Shown: positions 1 to 10,655 of the stretch, one piece after another | Layout of the letters: each line of letters starts with the position of its first letter | Numbering within the stretch: position 1 is the stretch's first letter | Source: Spirometra erinaceieuropaei | Taxonomy: Eukaryota > Platyhelminthes > Cestoda > Diphyllobothriidea > Diphyllobothriidae | Assembly (NCBI GenBank): GCA_902702965.1 | Contig: CACRXP010000401.1 | Location: forward strand, 42,949 to 106,948 | Direction: 5' to 3' | Length of the DNA: 64,000 nt | Notes under the pieces: model-generated | Databases searched by the model: none | Told to the model about the DNA's origin: nothing | Seen by the model: only the letters and a program-made list of their open reading frames with translations | Made by a program: the position numbers and the translations under genes

Positions 1-932
1 TGTTGGTTAGACGTCCAACACCCCTAATCATTGACCGGTCTAATCATCTTAAGATTTAATCTTCCCACGCATAAGAAGTGCTAGTGAGTCTTTTATCAGT
101 GGTTGACAATAATGATATTCGATCAAAAAGTGTATGCAGTTCCCCCATTTTTGTCCTAATAGTAGCTTACTTTGGGCCATTTTTGATATCCGCTGTTAAC
201 GCATTATGGCAATCACTCTTTCCCCAGCGCCCGATGATTTTTCCACGACAAGACAAGGTCGGTTTTTTTTAAAATTATGAAATTTGCATGCTCGTTCCGC
301 ATTTGAATTGTAGAGCATGACCCGTTCCTCTTTTTGCTAGTAGTTTTCGAGAACAGCAATTGATATCTAAACTAAAAGTACTCGATTTTTGAATATAAGC
401 GGACAAAGCCAAACCACGAAATCCTGATACCGCAGCCGTTTCTGGCATGAATTAGCCAAAAATAACTGGTTGGAAGTCAATGCGGGATACGCAAGAGTAT
501 GCAGAAGCCTGCGTACTGGACAAGGTCAAAATCAAAATGTTTGGTGCGTCGTCCACTGTGAGCATCGGTCTACGTCGCTTATGGTGCGTCTGCAAAATAT
601 GCTTGTAGGTACCTGCCCTCAGTTATACGAATTTTCTCTGCTGATAACTCAAAAGCCACAGAAATCAAAATTTCGCGCACGTGTCCTTCGTATGTATATG
701 CTCCAGCTACTGGAGTTTATGGCTTCCATATAATTGCTAGTAATATCGTAGGTTTTCCAGCATATTATATAAATCAGCGGCCGAATGTCCACTTCGGTCC
801 TAAACTCCGGAGTAGAATTAGCAAACTGTTCATCTAGTGGTCACGAATGCGTCCCAGTGGCACAATACTGTTGCGTCTTTGCTTTGACTGATATTCTTTC
901 GACACGGATGGCTGAACATCGCCCCAATCAAA
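1..932. other. No gene recognised
   Basis: AT-rich sequence without a supported coding region, RNA gene or repeat shared with the rest of the window. Open frames are under 90 codons and show no family signature. Confidence 0.5.
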
Positions 933-1084
933 CATTTTGACTGGGAGGCTAATAAAAACTGGAAAATATTTCCAAGAACAGCCTACTTCCCCGGCCATTC
1001 TGCAGCACTATTATGTGATCGCCAGAAAATTCATTATTTTTGGCAGATTTCGAAAAATTTATATTGTCCCAACTGTGAACTTCT

Positions 1085-1173
1085 TGGCGGCTCGCTGGGA
1101 TTCGAACCCACGACAGCAAGGGGAAGGCTTTAGTTCAACCGACGCTCTAGTCATCTGAACAAAGAGACGCCGA
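1085..1173 (-). repeat. tRNA-like SINE head, class-II type (family S2)
   Basis: On the minus strand an A-box-like segment precedes an anticodon-arm-like stem (GGTT/AGCC around loop GAACTAA), a long variable-arm-like stretch and a clean B box (GGGTTCGAATCCCA). The long variable region suggests descent from a serine- or leucine-type tRNA. The acceptor ends do not pair well, so this is a tRNA-derived repeat and not a functional gene. Confidence 0.65.
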
Positions 1174-1387
1174 GATTTTCACGGTCGGATCAATATAGAT
1201 CTTTCAGAATATGCCAAAACATCTACGAATTACGTGAGCCTGGTAGTCATCTGGGGGATTCTAGATGGATTACTTAGGAAATCCTGTTTGGATAGTCAGC
1301 TTACTGCATTCGATTCGGTAGATTCCAGAAGTTTCAGTAGGTTTGGCTTGTAATGACCCAAATTTGATCAACCCGACGTTCCTCGGT

Positions 1388-1473
1388 GGGGCCTCGTAGC
1401 TCAGGTGGTTAGAACGTTGGCTGTACTAAAGCCCCCTTTTGCTGTCGTGTGTTGGAATTCCACCGAGGCGCCG
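1388..1473 (+). repeat. tRNA-like SINE head, class-II type (family S2)
   Basis: Forward copy of the S2 tRNA-like sequence. It has A box TAGCTCAGGTGG, anticodon stem GGCT/AGCC with loop GTACTAA, a long variable region, a damaged B box (GTTGGAATTCC) and 3' end CCGAGGCGCC partly complementary to 5' GGCCTCG. The loop would give anticodon ACT, serine-like. B-box damage argues against function. Confidence 0.65.
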
Positions 1474-1842
1474 AGTTTTTAACAGCCGGGTTAGAATGAA
1501 TCTACAGAAAAATAACAGCGACCGATGGTAACGAAGTCTCCAAAGGCAAATGTACACAAAATTTCGCTCGCGAGGGTTTGAAAGTAATGAAGAAGGAGAA
1601 AGGCAATTAGTGCCGGAAAGCATATGTCTCCATGTTGTAAGTATCAGCCATAATAAAAATTCAGGTACTAGCTAAAACCTACTACCTTTGTTGTCATTAG
1701 GGTAAATAATTGCACAATTATGATAGATGAAGGCTCACCGATGGGGTTACGGAACGCGCTAGTTCCATCTTGTCTTGGGGCTCAAACTAGAACCCCCGTA
1801 GGCAGCCGTAAAGTCATTAACTGTATGGGTTAATGAGTTGAT

Positions 1843-2040
1843 AAGGATAAAGACCAGGGCGACCAGAATGGCTATTTCTGGCTTATTAGCCGTCTGTAGC
1901 CAGTCATACATAACCCCAAATGTGGATCGCTTGAGATTCGAACTCAGGATATTTGGTCACAGAGATTGACACTCCAGAACTAGGCCACGGATCTGTTGTC
2001 ATATCTGTCGGGATCAGGAATATTAGTTATGATAAATGGA
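1843..2040 (-). repeat. tRNA-derived SINE copy (family S1)
   Basis: Minus-strand copy of the most abundant SINE-like family here. Shared tail landmarks are the GCTAATAAGCCAGAAATGG block and CCCTTGTCTTTGTC. The tRNA-like head with a B-box-like GAGTTCGAATCTC lies on the distal side. It is paired head to head with the plus-strand copy at 2080-2248. Confidence 0.65.
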
Positions 2041-2079
2041 CGCTCACCGACCAGGTTACGGTACGTCCCGATCACGACC

Positions 2080-2248
2080 GACAGGATAAAGAACCCGTGG
2101 CTGAATTTTGGACAGTCAAACTCCATGACCAAAGATCCCGGGTTTGAGTCTCAAATGATCCACAATTGGGGTTGGGTATGACTGGCTGATGACGGCTTAG
2201 AAGCAAGAAATGGCCATTTCGGTCTGCCTTGTCTTTGGCTGTTCATTG
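2080..2248 (+). repeat. tRNA-derived SINE copy (family S1)
   Basis: Plus-strand S1 copy. Degraded A box (CCCGTGGCTGAATTTTGG), B box GGGTTTGAGTCTC, then the conserved tail (GGGTTGGGTATGACTGGCTG, GAAATGGCCATTTCGGTCT). Confidence 0.65.
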
Positions 2249-2413
2249 TCACAATTAAATCTTTTGACTGAGAGACTCATAAAAACTGGAAAATCTTTCC
2301 AAGAACAGCCTACTTCCCTGGCCTTTGGGCAGCAATATTCTGTGATTTCCAGAAAATTCATAGATTTTTTAGCAGATTTTGAAAAATTCATATTGTCCCA
2401 ACTGTGAAATTCT

Positions 2414-2500
2414 TGGCGCCTCGCTGGGATTCGGACCCACGACAGCAAGGGAGAGGCTTTAGTTCAACCGACGCTCTAGCCATCTGAGCCTGGAGGTGCC
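2414..2500 (-). repeat. tRNA-like SINE head (family S2)
   Basis: Counterpart of 1085-1173 in the second tandem unit. The B box is GGGTCCGAATCCCA on the minus strand, and the minus-strand A-box side reads GGCTAGAGCG. Confidence 0.65.
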
Positions 2501-2718
2501 GAGATTTTCACAGATGGGTCAATAAGGATTATATAGAATTTTCCAAAACATCTATGAATTACGTGAGCCTGGTAGTTCTCTGGGGGTATTCTAGGTGGAT
2601 TACTTAGGAAATCCTGTTTGGGCAGTCAGCTTACTGTATTAGATTCCATGGTTTTTAGACGTTTTAGTAAGCTGGGCTGGTAACGGCCCAAATTTGATCA
2701 AACCGACCTTTCTCGTTG

Positions 2719-2803
2719 GGGCCTCGTAGCACAAGTGCCTACATTGTTGGCTGTACTAAAGGCTTCTCTTTCCTGTCATGTGCTGGAATCCCACCGAGGC
2801 GCC
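2719..2803 (+). repeat. tRNA-like SINE head (family S2)
   Basis: Counterpart of 1388-1473 in the second tandem unit. The GGCTGTACTAAAGCC anticodon arm and CACCGAGGCGCC end are kept, and the A box is degraded (TAGCACAAGTGCC). Confidence 0.6.
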
Positions 2804-3174
2804 GGGTTTTTAACAGTTTGGTTAATATGAATTTCCAGAAAAATAATGGCGACCGATGGTAACGGAAGATCTCCAAAGGAAAAAGTACGCAATACTTGGC
2901 TCGCGAGGATTTGAATGCAATGAAAAGGATGAAAAAAGGAATTATTGTTGGAAAGCATATATATCCATCTTGTAATTATCTACCATAATGACAATACAGG
3001 CACTAGTTAAAACCTACTACCTATGTTGTCAGTAGAGTACATAATTCCACAGTTATAATAGATAAAGGCTTACCGATCGGGTTTCAGAACCTGTTAGTTC
3101 AATCTTGTCTTGGGGTTCAGACTAGAATCCTCGTAGACAGCCGCACAGCCACTAAAAGAATATATGCATAAGTT

Positions 3175-3350
3175 GACACGGATAAACACAAGGGAGACCG
3201 GAGTGGCCGTTTCTGGCTTATTGTCCGTCATCAACCAAATATACCTTACCCCAAATGTGGATCGTTTGTGATTCGAACCCGAGATATTTGGTCATAGAGC
3301 TTTACACTCAAGCACGAGGCCACGGATCTGTGAATATTATTTACTATAGA
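3175..3350 (-). repeat. tRNA-derived SINE copy (family S1)
   Basis: Equivalent of 1843-2040 in tandem unit 2, with the same tail blocks (GGAGTGGCCGTTTCTGGCTT read on the plus strand). Confidence 0.6.
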
Positions 3351-3394
3351 TGGACGCTCACCAACCGGGTTACGGTACATCCCGATCACAAGCG

Positions 3395-3545
3395 ACAGGA
3401 TAAAGGACTTGTGGTTCAGTGTTGGACTGTCAAACTCCATGACCAAAGATCCCGGATTTGACTTTCAAGTGATCCATACTTATGGTTGGGTATATCTGGC
3501 TGATGACGGCTTATAAGCCAGAAATGGCCATTTCGGTCTCCCCTG
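3395..3545 (+). repeat. tRNA-derived SINE copy (family S1)
   Basis: Equivalent of 2080-2248 in tandem unit 2, ending in GCCAGAAATGGCCATTTCGG. Confidence 0.6.
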
Positions 3546-3560
3546 TATTTTTCCCTACCA

Positions 3561-4120
3561 TCTCAACCGCATAATTGTGTACTACTGACTGCCTCTTGGC
3601 GACTTGTAAATATTTGCACGGCCATTCCGCAGTAGCTGACGGATATCAGCTCAAATATTCATATCACCTTTCAGACGGTGCCTGAAAGGTCTGTTCAGAG
3701 GAATTTTCTGGAAGTTCGCGCGTTTATTTCATGGCAAATTAAGCAAGGAAAACATGTTTGTCCGCTTTACGCAGCATGAAACCTGAAATATAGTCTGTAG
3801 TAGAAGTCAAAGTTACCAAGACCTGTGTCGAGATCTGAAAGTGCGTAGCTTTCAGGGCGAAAAATGCAGCCGAAGCAGACTGCAGGCATTTTAATCTCAC
3901 CAGAGGTAGATTACACCGTTTAGACCTGCGCGTAATTTATTCATGTTGGTGCGAAATTTGGTTGCCGGAACTTACGAAATAAATTGCACTGCCGCAGCTT
4001 GACGTTCAAGGGAAATTTCGATCCGTGGCGCAAAAGGTGCGAGTGCTATATCATCCAAGATACATAGCAATCATAGATAACCGCCTACGTGGTAAACACC
4101 TACCAAATGTTAACCTTATA
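3561..4120. other. No gene recognised
   Basis: No supported feature. Only short open frames. Confidence 0.45.
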
Positions 4121-4960
4121 AGAGGCGGATGGGAAATATAAGACTGATATGTGAATTATACTTTCTTATACGGTTACTGATCTATTTTATTAAATTTCAA
4201 CCGAAATTTTGTAATGCGCTTTCGATTAGGAGGGGTTGTCGAAGTGGGCTTGAGAAACTAATTATCATGTGGCATAGTCCTGCACTAATCCAGACTTGGC
4301 GGGATGTCGAGTTTCGAATGCAGTTATTTTCAGCTGATTGCAAAACCACACTCGGAAAAAAGTCTTGCAAAACTGGCAGGCAGTGTTTCTAATAACGTTG
4401 GATGGTGCTGCAGCTTCAAACACATCTTACAGAAAACGGGCATAAAATATATTTTTACTAGTTTAGTGACGTAGAAAAATGTTTGAATTTCCTTGCTAAA
4501 CACAAGCAAAACCACAGGTCGAGAATAAAATTAATTCAAAAATCGGTAACTTTTTTTGAAAAAAAACAAGAGATACCATTCCTTCGAACATAAAATTTAA
4601 AGAGGGTTTAATTCGTTATCAAATAAATAAGGGAAATCTATGTGAATGTGTAGAGGTGTGGAGAAGTTGTGGAAATCTTTACTGCATAAGTACTTGATTT
4701 TGCCGAGTATGGTTTATGCAGGCGGAAAGAAAAAGGCTCATTCACACACCGACATTCCGATTTTACAACTGCGCCAAATTAATCCTTACTAAGCAAAAGA
4801 AAGGGTATATTACAATTTTAAAATTTCGACAATTTGGCGGTCTTTCAAGATCGTCAAATGTTCAATCGAACTGTCACTTATAACGTGGACAACGTAGTTC
4901 ACAACCGCTGCAAAATTTTACGAAACATGCATATAGCATATGGGAGTTTGCGATCTTCCC
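4121..4960 (+). repeat. Fold-back element, decayed fragments (family E)
   Basis: The left-arm landmarks of the ~1-kb fold-back family appear in degraded form: a CGAAATTTTGTAATGCGCTTTCGATTAGGA-like block near 4200 (split by changes), ATTATCATGTGGCATAGTCC, and a GAATGCAGTTATTTTCAGCTG-like block. The right part is too diverged to delimit. No coding capacity. Confidence 0.45.
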
Positions 4961-4970
4961 TACATCGAAA

Positions 4971-5975
4971 CTATAGTGAGTGACCGATCCCATGAAATGT
5001 TGGCTAAATTCTGAAATGCGTTTTCGATTAGGAAGGATTACTTGGTCGCGGTTTTAATACTGATTAACTGGCGGCATAATCTTATAACATTTCGGACTCG
5101 GTAGGATGTCTGCTTTTGAATGCATTGCGTTTCAATCTCCTGTAGAAACGCTACTTGGAAAAAAATGGCTACTTAAGTAGCATGCATTTTTCTCATTAAT
5201 TGTTCATGATCTTGAAAATTCAAATATATCTTATAGAAACCATAAACAAAAATAAGCTTTGTTTTAGTCACTTAATAGAGAATTACGTCTTCTTTATATT
5301 TTTTATTCAAGGAAAGAGTAAAATTAGGTTTTAAAAAGTTTCTAATTATGAGATTTTTTAAGACCGCGCAATGTCCATTGACATAGCATCGTACCTGGCC
5401 GTTTATTACAGCTCCTCGTGAAATATACAACATAGTCCGGATCCATTGCAAAATTTTATAACTTCTATAAAGTGTCTTCCTAAAGGCATAGAGGGATATA
5501 TGATTTTCCTTACGTAGACAGCATGCGCCTTGTAAACTGAAATCGCTAAACGCTGATGCAATGGCAGATCTGGCTCAAAATTATTCGGGAATTGGAAAAC
5601 TTTTTTAAAACCTAATTATACTCCTTCCTTGAATAAAAAATATAAGGAATACGTGATTCTCTATTAATTGACTGAAGGAAAGCATATTTTGTTTATGGTT
5701 TCTATAAGATATATTTTAATTTGCAAGGCCGTCGACAATCAATGAGAAAAATGCATGCTACACAAGTAGTCATTTTTTCTACTGAGTAAGTTTTTTACAG
5801 GAGATTAAAGAGCAGCGTATTTAAAAGCTGACATCTTGCGGAGTCAGAAATATTATAGGATTGTGCCGCAAGATAATTAGTATTACAACCGCGCCTAAGT
5901 AATCCTTCCTAATCGAAAACACGTTTCAGAATTTCAGTCAACATTTTATGAGATAGGTCACTTACTGTATATATC
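4971..5975. mobile_element. Fold-back element E, subfamily B, full length (~1 kb)
   Basis: A near-palindromic element. The left end reads TATAGTGAGTGACCGATCCC and the right end is its inverse (GATAGGTCACTTACTGTATA). Further inward, ATGCGTTTTCGATTAGGAAG mirrors CTTCCTAATCGAAAACACGT. The mirrored blocks continue to the centre: GTAGCATGCATTTTTCTCAT against GAGAAAAATGCATGCTACAC, and AATTAGGTTTTAAAAAG against TTTTAAAACCTAATTA. Transcribed, it would fold into one long hairpin. There is no transposase coding, so mobility would need a partner element. Confidence 0.8.
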
Positions 5976-5999
5976 TTTTAGTTTGGAAGCCATGAATCC

Positions 6000-6412
6000 A
6001 AATGTGACAGTAGACCAGGTTTAAAATTAGTTAGAAATCGAGAACATTTTTTTAAAACAGAATAATTCTCTTTCTCCCAGGATAAAATGCGAAGAACACC
6101 TTATTTTCTATCGAATGAGTTAAAAAGAGTATCTTAAAGCCTGCTTTCTATATAATATATTTTAATCTAAAGAGCACCTACAGTGCTTGGGAACAAGTGA
6201 TGGTAAGTCAGTACTTACGCATCACGGGACATAATTTATGCAGGCGGTTATAAGGAGCCTATTTAAAAGTCCGCATCCTGAAGTCAGTGGAATTTTATGG
6301 CATTGTGCGACATGATAATTTATACAACAACCCTACTTAAGTAGTCCTTCTGAAATAAAAGCGCATTTCAAAACTTTGCTTAACATCCCGTGAGATAACA
6401 CACTTACTGTAT
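6000..6412. mobile_element. Fold-back element E, right-arm remnant
   Basis: Only the right half of the family is present. It ends in a decayed copy of the right terminus near 6410 (CATCCCGTGAGATAACACAC then TTACTGTATATAC). It abuts the complete copy at 4971-5975. Confidence 0.6.
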
Positions 6413-6539
6413 ATACAATAATAGAGGCGCAAGCATCAATCACGGTAAAGACCACACTTATCCCAGTTTGCGCCTTTAGATTCAGTCTTGAGTCCCGCCC
6501 GCAGTCGCACAACGCCCAGTCGTAAGGGCAGAACAGCAT

Positions 6540-6720
6540 TACCGACAAAGATCAGGGTGACTGAAATGGTCATTTCTGGTTTATTAGTTATATTCAGTTA
6601 GCTATACCCGGCCTCAGATTCCGTAAACCATGAGACGCGATCTCGCAACCCACTGGTCAAAAGTCTAACGCTCTAGCATCTGAGCCACGGGCTGGTTGTC
6701 CTGTCGGTTACGATAGGTTG
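6540..6720 (-). repeat. tRNA-derived SINE copy (family S1 variant)
   Basis: Minus-strand head with a good A box (GTGGCTCAGATGCTAGAGCG) and B-box-like GGGTTGCGAGATC. The tail carries the family CCAGAAATGACC-like and GTCTTTGTCGGTAAT blocks, altered. A separate forward tail fragment (TAATTAGCCGGAAATGACC) follows to about 6815. Confidence 0.6.
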
Positions 6721-6842
6721 CATACAGTGGCAGAGGAGTTGGGTTATGATAACGGCTAATTAGCCGGAAATGACCATTATAGTCTCCGCTGTCTTTGTCG
6801 GCTATGTCACTTCGCCTATACATATATATATATATGCAGAGT

Positions 6843-7010
6843 GGTATTGCCGACAAAGACAAAGGAGACTGGAATGGCCATTTCTGGCTTATTAGCCGTC
6901 GTCAGTCAGCCATACCCAAGTCCGAAGTGTGGAACACCCGAGCCTCGAACTCGCGACATGTTGGTTTAGAAGTCAACGCCTCTTCTCACATCATATATAT
7001 ATATATAATG
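6843..7010 (-). repeat. tRNA-derived SINE copy (family S1b)
   Basis: The plus strand shows the inverse tail (GCCGACAAAGACAAAGGAGA, GGAATGGCCATTTCTGGCTT) followed by the inverted head with B-box-like CGAACTCGCGAC. It is bounded by short (AT)n tracts at 6818-6834 and 6992-7008. Confidence 0.6.
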
Positions 7011-7017
7011 ACAGATG

Positions 7018-7190
7018 GGCACTCACCGATCAGGTTACGGAACACGCTCATTCCGTTGTGCCTTGGGGTTCATACTGGAACCCTCGCAGGAAGTCACACA
7101 CCAACTAGTCGTAGGCGTCATGAGATAGTACTAAGTAAGACAAGGGAGACCGGAACGGCTATTTCTGGTTTACTTATCACAGCCAACAAG
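7018..7190 (-). repeat. SINE 3' region, inverted (family S1)
   Basis: Inverted copy of the distal S1 region: GCTCACCGATCAGGTTACGG, CATTCCGTTGTGCCTTGGGG, then the tail block GGGAGACCGGAACGGCTATT. Confidence 0.6.
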
Positions 7191-7351
7191 ACAACGGGCC
7201 CGCAGATCAATAATAGAGTGTCAAACTCCATGACCAAAGATCCCGGGTTTGAATCTCAAGTGATCCACACTTAGGGTTAAATATGACTGGCCGATGACGG
7301 CTAATAGGAAAGAAATTGTCCTTCCGGTCACCTTTGTCTTTTTCGGTACTA

Positions 7352-7352
<1 letters not shown>
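7190..7352 (+). repeat. tRNA-derived SINE copy (family S1)
   Basis: Plus-strand copy with degraded A box, B box GGGTTTGAATCTC and a shortened tail ending TCGGTACTATCTCAT directly before a TA-dinucleotide tract. Confidence 0.65.

Positions 7353-7389
<37 letters not shown>
7353..7389. repeat. (TA)n microsatellite
   Basis: Alternating TA run of about 35 bases inside the SINE cluster. It likely grew from the AT-rich SINE junction. Confidence 0.95.
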
Positions 7390-7392
<3 letters not shown>

Positions 7393-7435
7393 CATGTTCC
7401 GTAACCTGATCGGCGAGCGCCCACTGTCATAATTA

Positions 7436-7740
7436 ATATTCCCGATCACAACCGACAGGACAACGGGCCCGTGGCTCAATGGTAGAGCGTTCAACTCCAT
7501 GACCAAAGATCCCGGGTTCGAATCTCAAGTGATCCACACTTGGGGTTGGGTATGACTGGCTGATGACGGCTAATAAGCCAGAAATGGCCATTCCGGTCTC
7601 CCTTGTCTTTGTCGGTATCATCTCATCTATGTCTACTACTAGTCGCTGTGCGACTGCCTGCGAGGGTTTAAGTATGAGCCCCAAGGCACAACGGAACGAG
7701 CATGTTCCGTAACCTGATCGGCGAGCGCCCACTGTCATAA
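7436..7740 (+). repeat. Best-preserved SINE copy (family S1, ~305 bp)
   Basis: The clearest family member. In order: leader ATTCCCGATCACAACCGACA, A box GTGGCTCAATGGTAGAGCG, B box GGGTTCGAATCTC, a tRNA-unrelated body (GGGTTGGGTATGACTGGCTG, GATGACGGCTAATAAGCC), a second block CGAGGGTTTAAGTATGAGCC, and 3' end GCGAGCGCCCACTGTCATAA followed by TATATA. Both pol III boxes are near consensus, as expected of a tRNA-headed SINE. The acceptor ends do not pair, so it is not a functional tRNA. Confidence 0.75.
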
Positions 7741-7751
7741 TATATATATAT

Positions 7752-7895
7752 ACATATGCCAGAAACCGCTAGAGAACTCTGGGGGTCCCACTGAATAGCC
7801 GAACCCCTCGCGGCACAATATCGGCGAAACACTTGTCTGGGCTTTTAGCAAGTATCTATTTCGGGAGTACGGTATAATACCTTTACCATATGAAA
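7752..7895 (+). repeat. Direct repeat R5, copy 1
   Basis: Begins CAGAAACCGCTAGAGAAC and includes GGGGGTCCCACTGAA and TCGGCGAAACAC. The same block recurs at 8090-8248 and, cut off by N bases, at about 11245. Confidence 0.8.
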
Positions 7896-8024
7896 TTCAT
7901 ACTACTCGTAGTACTACTTGTTTGTAGAATGGGCATTACGTGGTTATTCCCCAGTAGTTGATTGTCTTAGACTCAAATGTTCATTGAAATTTCGGTTCTG
8001 ACCCTAAAAAGTCATGTCACGGAG

Positions 8025-8248
8025 ATTTAACTCCAAGTTCTGCACTGACTAATTTCTGAAATTATTCACCTGATTATTCTCTGGAGTTCATATACCAGAA
8101 AGCGCTAGAGAACGCTGGGGGTCCCACTGAAGAGCCGAACCCCTCGCAGCTGTGTCACGCAGCGGCAGAATATCGGCGAAACACGTGTCTGGGCTTTTAG
8201 CAACTATCTATGTCGGGAGTACGATATAGTACCTTTACCATATGAAAT
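8025..8248 (+). repeat. Direct repeat R5, copy 2 with leader
   Basis: Leader GATTTAACTCCAAGTTCTGC...CTCTGGAGTTCATATACC runs into the R5 block (AAGCGCTAGAGAACGCTGGG). Compared with copy 1 it has an extra AGCTGTGTCACGCAGCGGC stretch. The same leader precedes the assembly gap at 11166-11250. Confidence 0.8.
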
Positions 8249-8249
8249 A

Positions 8250-9010
8250 TATACAGTAGGGGTGCTAACTCATGAAGTGTTAACCAAAATTCTGAAACGC
8301 GTTTTCGTTTCGAAAACTGATCATCGTGCAGCATCATACTATTCTAATTCCGTTACTCCACGATGCCGGCTTTCGAACAAACCTCTTTCCGGCTGCCCGC
8401 AAAATCCATACTCTGTAAAAATTGTTACTTAAGCAATAAGAATTTTTCTCATCGATTTTCGATACCTTTATAAATTCAGCTATCCCCGATAGAAAACATG
8501 CACAAAACTATTCATCCTTCTTCCCGTTCGGTAGAAAATCACGTCTTCATCCAATTGTATACTCGAAGGAGGGGCAAGATTCGGTTTCAAGAGAGTTTCT
8601 ATTTGTGAGATTTGTAATACTGTGAAATGGTCGTTCATAAAACGCCCCGTCTCCACAGTCACGGATGTGGTTTACAAAGTTAACAATATGGCTCAAATTC
8701 ATTACTAAATTTTAGGAATCCCTAGTGGTCTCCTCTAAATACCGCAGAGAATTATATGGCTTTCCGTACGCGGAAAATATATGGTTTGTAGTTCGTGAAT
8801 CGTGAAGACAGTGTAACGGCAGGTCGGGGTTCAACATTAATCTGAAAATGGAAACGTTTTTGAAAACTGAATTATACCCTTCTTTCGAATATAAAAATGA
8901 AAAAATGACTACATCAGTAGCATGCATTTTTCTCATTGATTTTCGATCTCCGCAAAAATTTAAATATATTTCATAAAAAACATGCATAAAACATGCATGC
9001 ATAAAATTAC
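8250..9010. mobile_element. Fold-back element E, rearranged copy
   Basis: Left end ACAGTAGGGGTGCTAACTCA, then TTCTGAAACGCGTTTTCGTT, CATCGATTTTCGATACC and the central hairpin. At about 8895 it jumps back to left-arm sequence (GTAGCATGCATTTTTCTCAT) instead of finishing the right arm. It is therefore truncated or recombined. Confidence 0.65.
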
Positions 9011-9769
9011 TTCCCATTCCGCCGAAGGCATTATTTCATGCCACTTCCAGAGTGTGGCCGCGCCTGATCTGCTTAGGGGACAGCTCGTATGCGCCTCTGT
9101 TCACACTACAATCCCTTCGGCATTCTGCAGGATATTCTACGCAGCAGCTGGGCAGCGCTTTTGGAATTGCGCAGATATCGTTCTGAATGCTTCATTATGG
9201 GCTAAAAAGATCTGAGTTTGTTGGTGTGACTTTCAAAAAAAACGCTTTCTCTGTTACTTTCGATGAGTGCAAGCGTAAGGCCAGTCAGGTTACTGCCAAA
9301 CTGTCGCACTGTGTACTAAATGGCGGAAACATCATGACATTATCCGATTAATGACTGCATACACTTGAACCGATTTTGCGACAATTGGAGTTTTCAACAT
9401 TTTACGAAATTGATGGTAACTTCAGAACAAAAATCCACTAGACCCAAATAATGCTCATGCTCATGCGACGGGGCTGATTGAGGGATTGCATTTCCTCCCC
9501 CTCCTCCTCCTCCTCCTTCTCAAACCAAGTTTGTATCTGACGAACGATTACTCAATGGTACGTTCCGATACAGTTTCAAGGCGACTTTGGCGCTTTATGT
9601 GTTTACTTTGACCTTCTGAGAATAACCTGACAGAGAGAGAAAGTACCTCTTCGAGAGCAGAGTAGACTTCGTAGGAGTCCTTATTTGCGCACCCAACCCT
9701 GTTTTTTTAGAAGTTTGTCATTCATGAGTTCGGACTTGTCTTCAAAACTTCCGAAAAAATTACACAGAG
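9011..9769. other. No gene; short (CCT)n tract
   Basis: No supported gene. A pyrimidine-rich run of mostly CCT triplets lies at about 9496-9520. Confidence 0.5.
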
Positions 9770-10655
9770 ATGGTTGCAACGTCAGTTACCATGCAGTATA
9801 ATCCTAAGACATTTCAGTTACTTCGGGATTTTCGGCTTTTTAACAAACTTCTTTCCTGCCGTCTGCAAAAACTGCGTTCTGTAAAAAATGAATACTTAAG
9901 CAGCGTGCATTTTTCTAGTTGATTTTTGGTGCCCTTATAAATTCAAGTATATTTCCTAGAAACCATGTGTAAAATATTTATACTTTTAATTATTTGGGAG
10001 AAAAATACGCCTTGTTCAAATTTTATACCGCAAGGAAGGATACACTTCGGTTTTAATAACTTCTCCAGGGCCACAATAATGTTGAACACGACCTGCCGTT
10101 ACACTTAAATCCAGGGTTTTCAAACTACAAGCTGTATCTTTTCCGTGCATGGAATATCATACATTCATCTGCGGTATTAAGAGGGAACCATGTGGGATTC
10201 ATACAGTTTAATAGTGGGTTTAAGCCATGTTGTAAACTTTACAAGCAACATTATAAAATGCAGAGACTCGATGTTTTATGAATTGTTATTTAGAGGTCTT
10301 ACAACCCTCATAGCTAAAAAGTTTTAAACCGGAATGTACCCTTTATTCAAGTATAGAAAAATAAAGATCTCGTAATTCCCTACCGAATGAGTAAAAGAAG
10401 AAGTATTTCTATACATGTACTCTATGAAATATATTTGGATTCATAAGGGCGTCGAAAATCAATGGAGACTGCAAGTTTGTAGGTGGCCGGAAAGAAATTC
10501 GCTCAAATGCTGGACCCCTGAAGTAGCTGAATTATCTTAAGATTATGCTTCACGGTGATTATAACACTACTTAAGCAGTCTTTTTGGGCCGAAAACGCAT
10601 TTCTGAATTTCGCTTAACAATTCATGAGTTAGCACGTATTCCGTAGATATATTTA
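9770..10655. mobile_element. Fold-back element E, subfamily A, left end lost
   Basis: Most of a ~1-kb copy. Left-arm blocks (TTCGGCTTTTTAACAAAC, GCGTGCATTTTTCTAG), the central CGACCTGCCGTTACACTT block, and a right arm ending ACAATTCATGAGTTAGCACG near 10640. The first tens of bases of the left terminus are missing or diverged. Confidence 0.65.

Larger units (their letters stand above)
933..2248 (+). repeat. Tandem duplication, unit 1 (~1.3 kb)
   Basis: This segment is repeated, diverged, directly downstream in the same orientation. Matching landmarks in order: a block beginning TTTTGACTG near 935, an inverted class-II-tRNA-like sequence, a shared spacer (ACGTGAGCCTGGTAGT), a forward tRNA-like sequence, then two opposed SINE copies. 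Corresponding landmarks lie about 1.31-1.33 kb apart. There are many substitutions but the order is fully conserved, so this is an old segmental duplication, not an assembly duplicate. Confidence 0.85.
2249..3560 (+). repeat. Tandem duplication, unit 2 (~1.3 kb)
   Basis: Second copy of the block starting near 933. It carries the same four tRNA-like or SINE segments in the same order and orientation. Divergence is spread evenly over the unit, as expected for a duplication that has drifted without selection. Confidence 0.85.

Noticed and set aside
6795..7274. 159-codon frame on the plus strand
   Set aside because: It runs through opposed SINE copies and AT microsatellites; translated SINE sequence explains it.
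7464..7535. Functional tRNA gene
   Set aside because: A and B boxes are good but acceptor ends do not pair, and the segment is the head of a multi-copy SINE.
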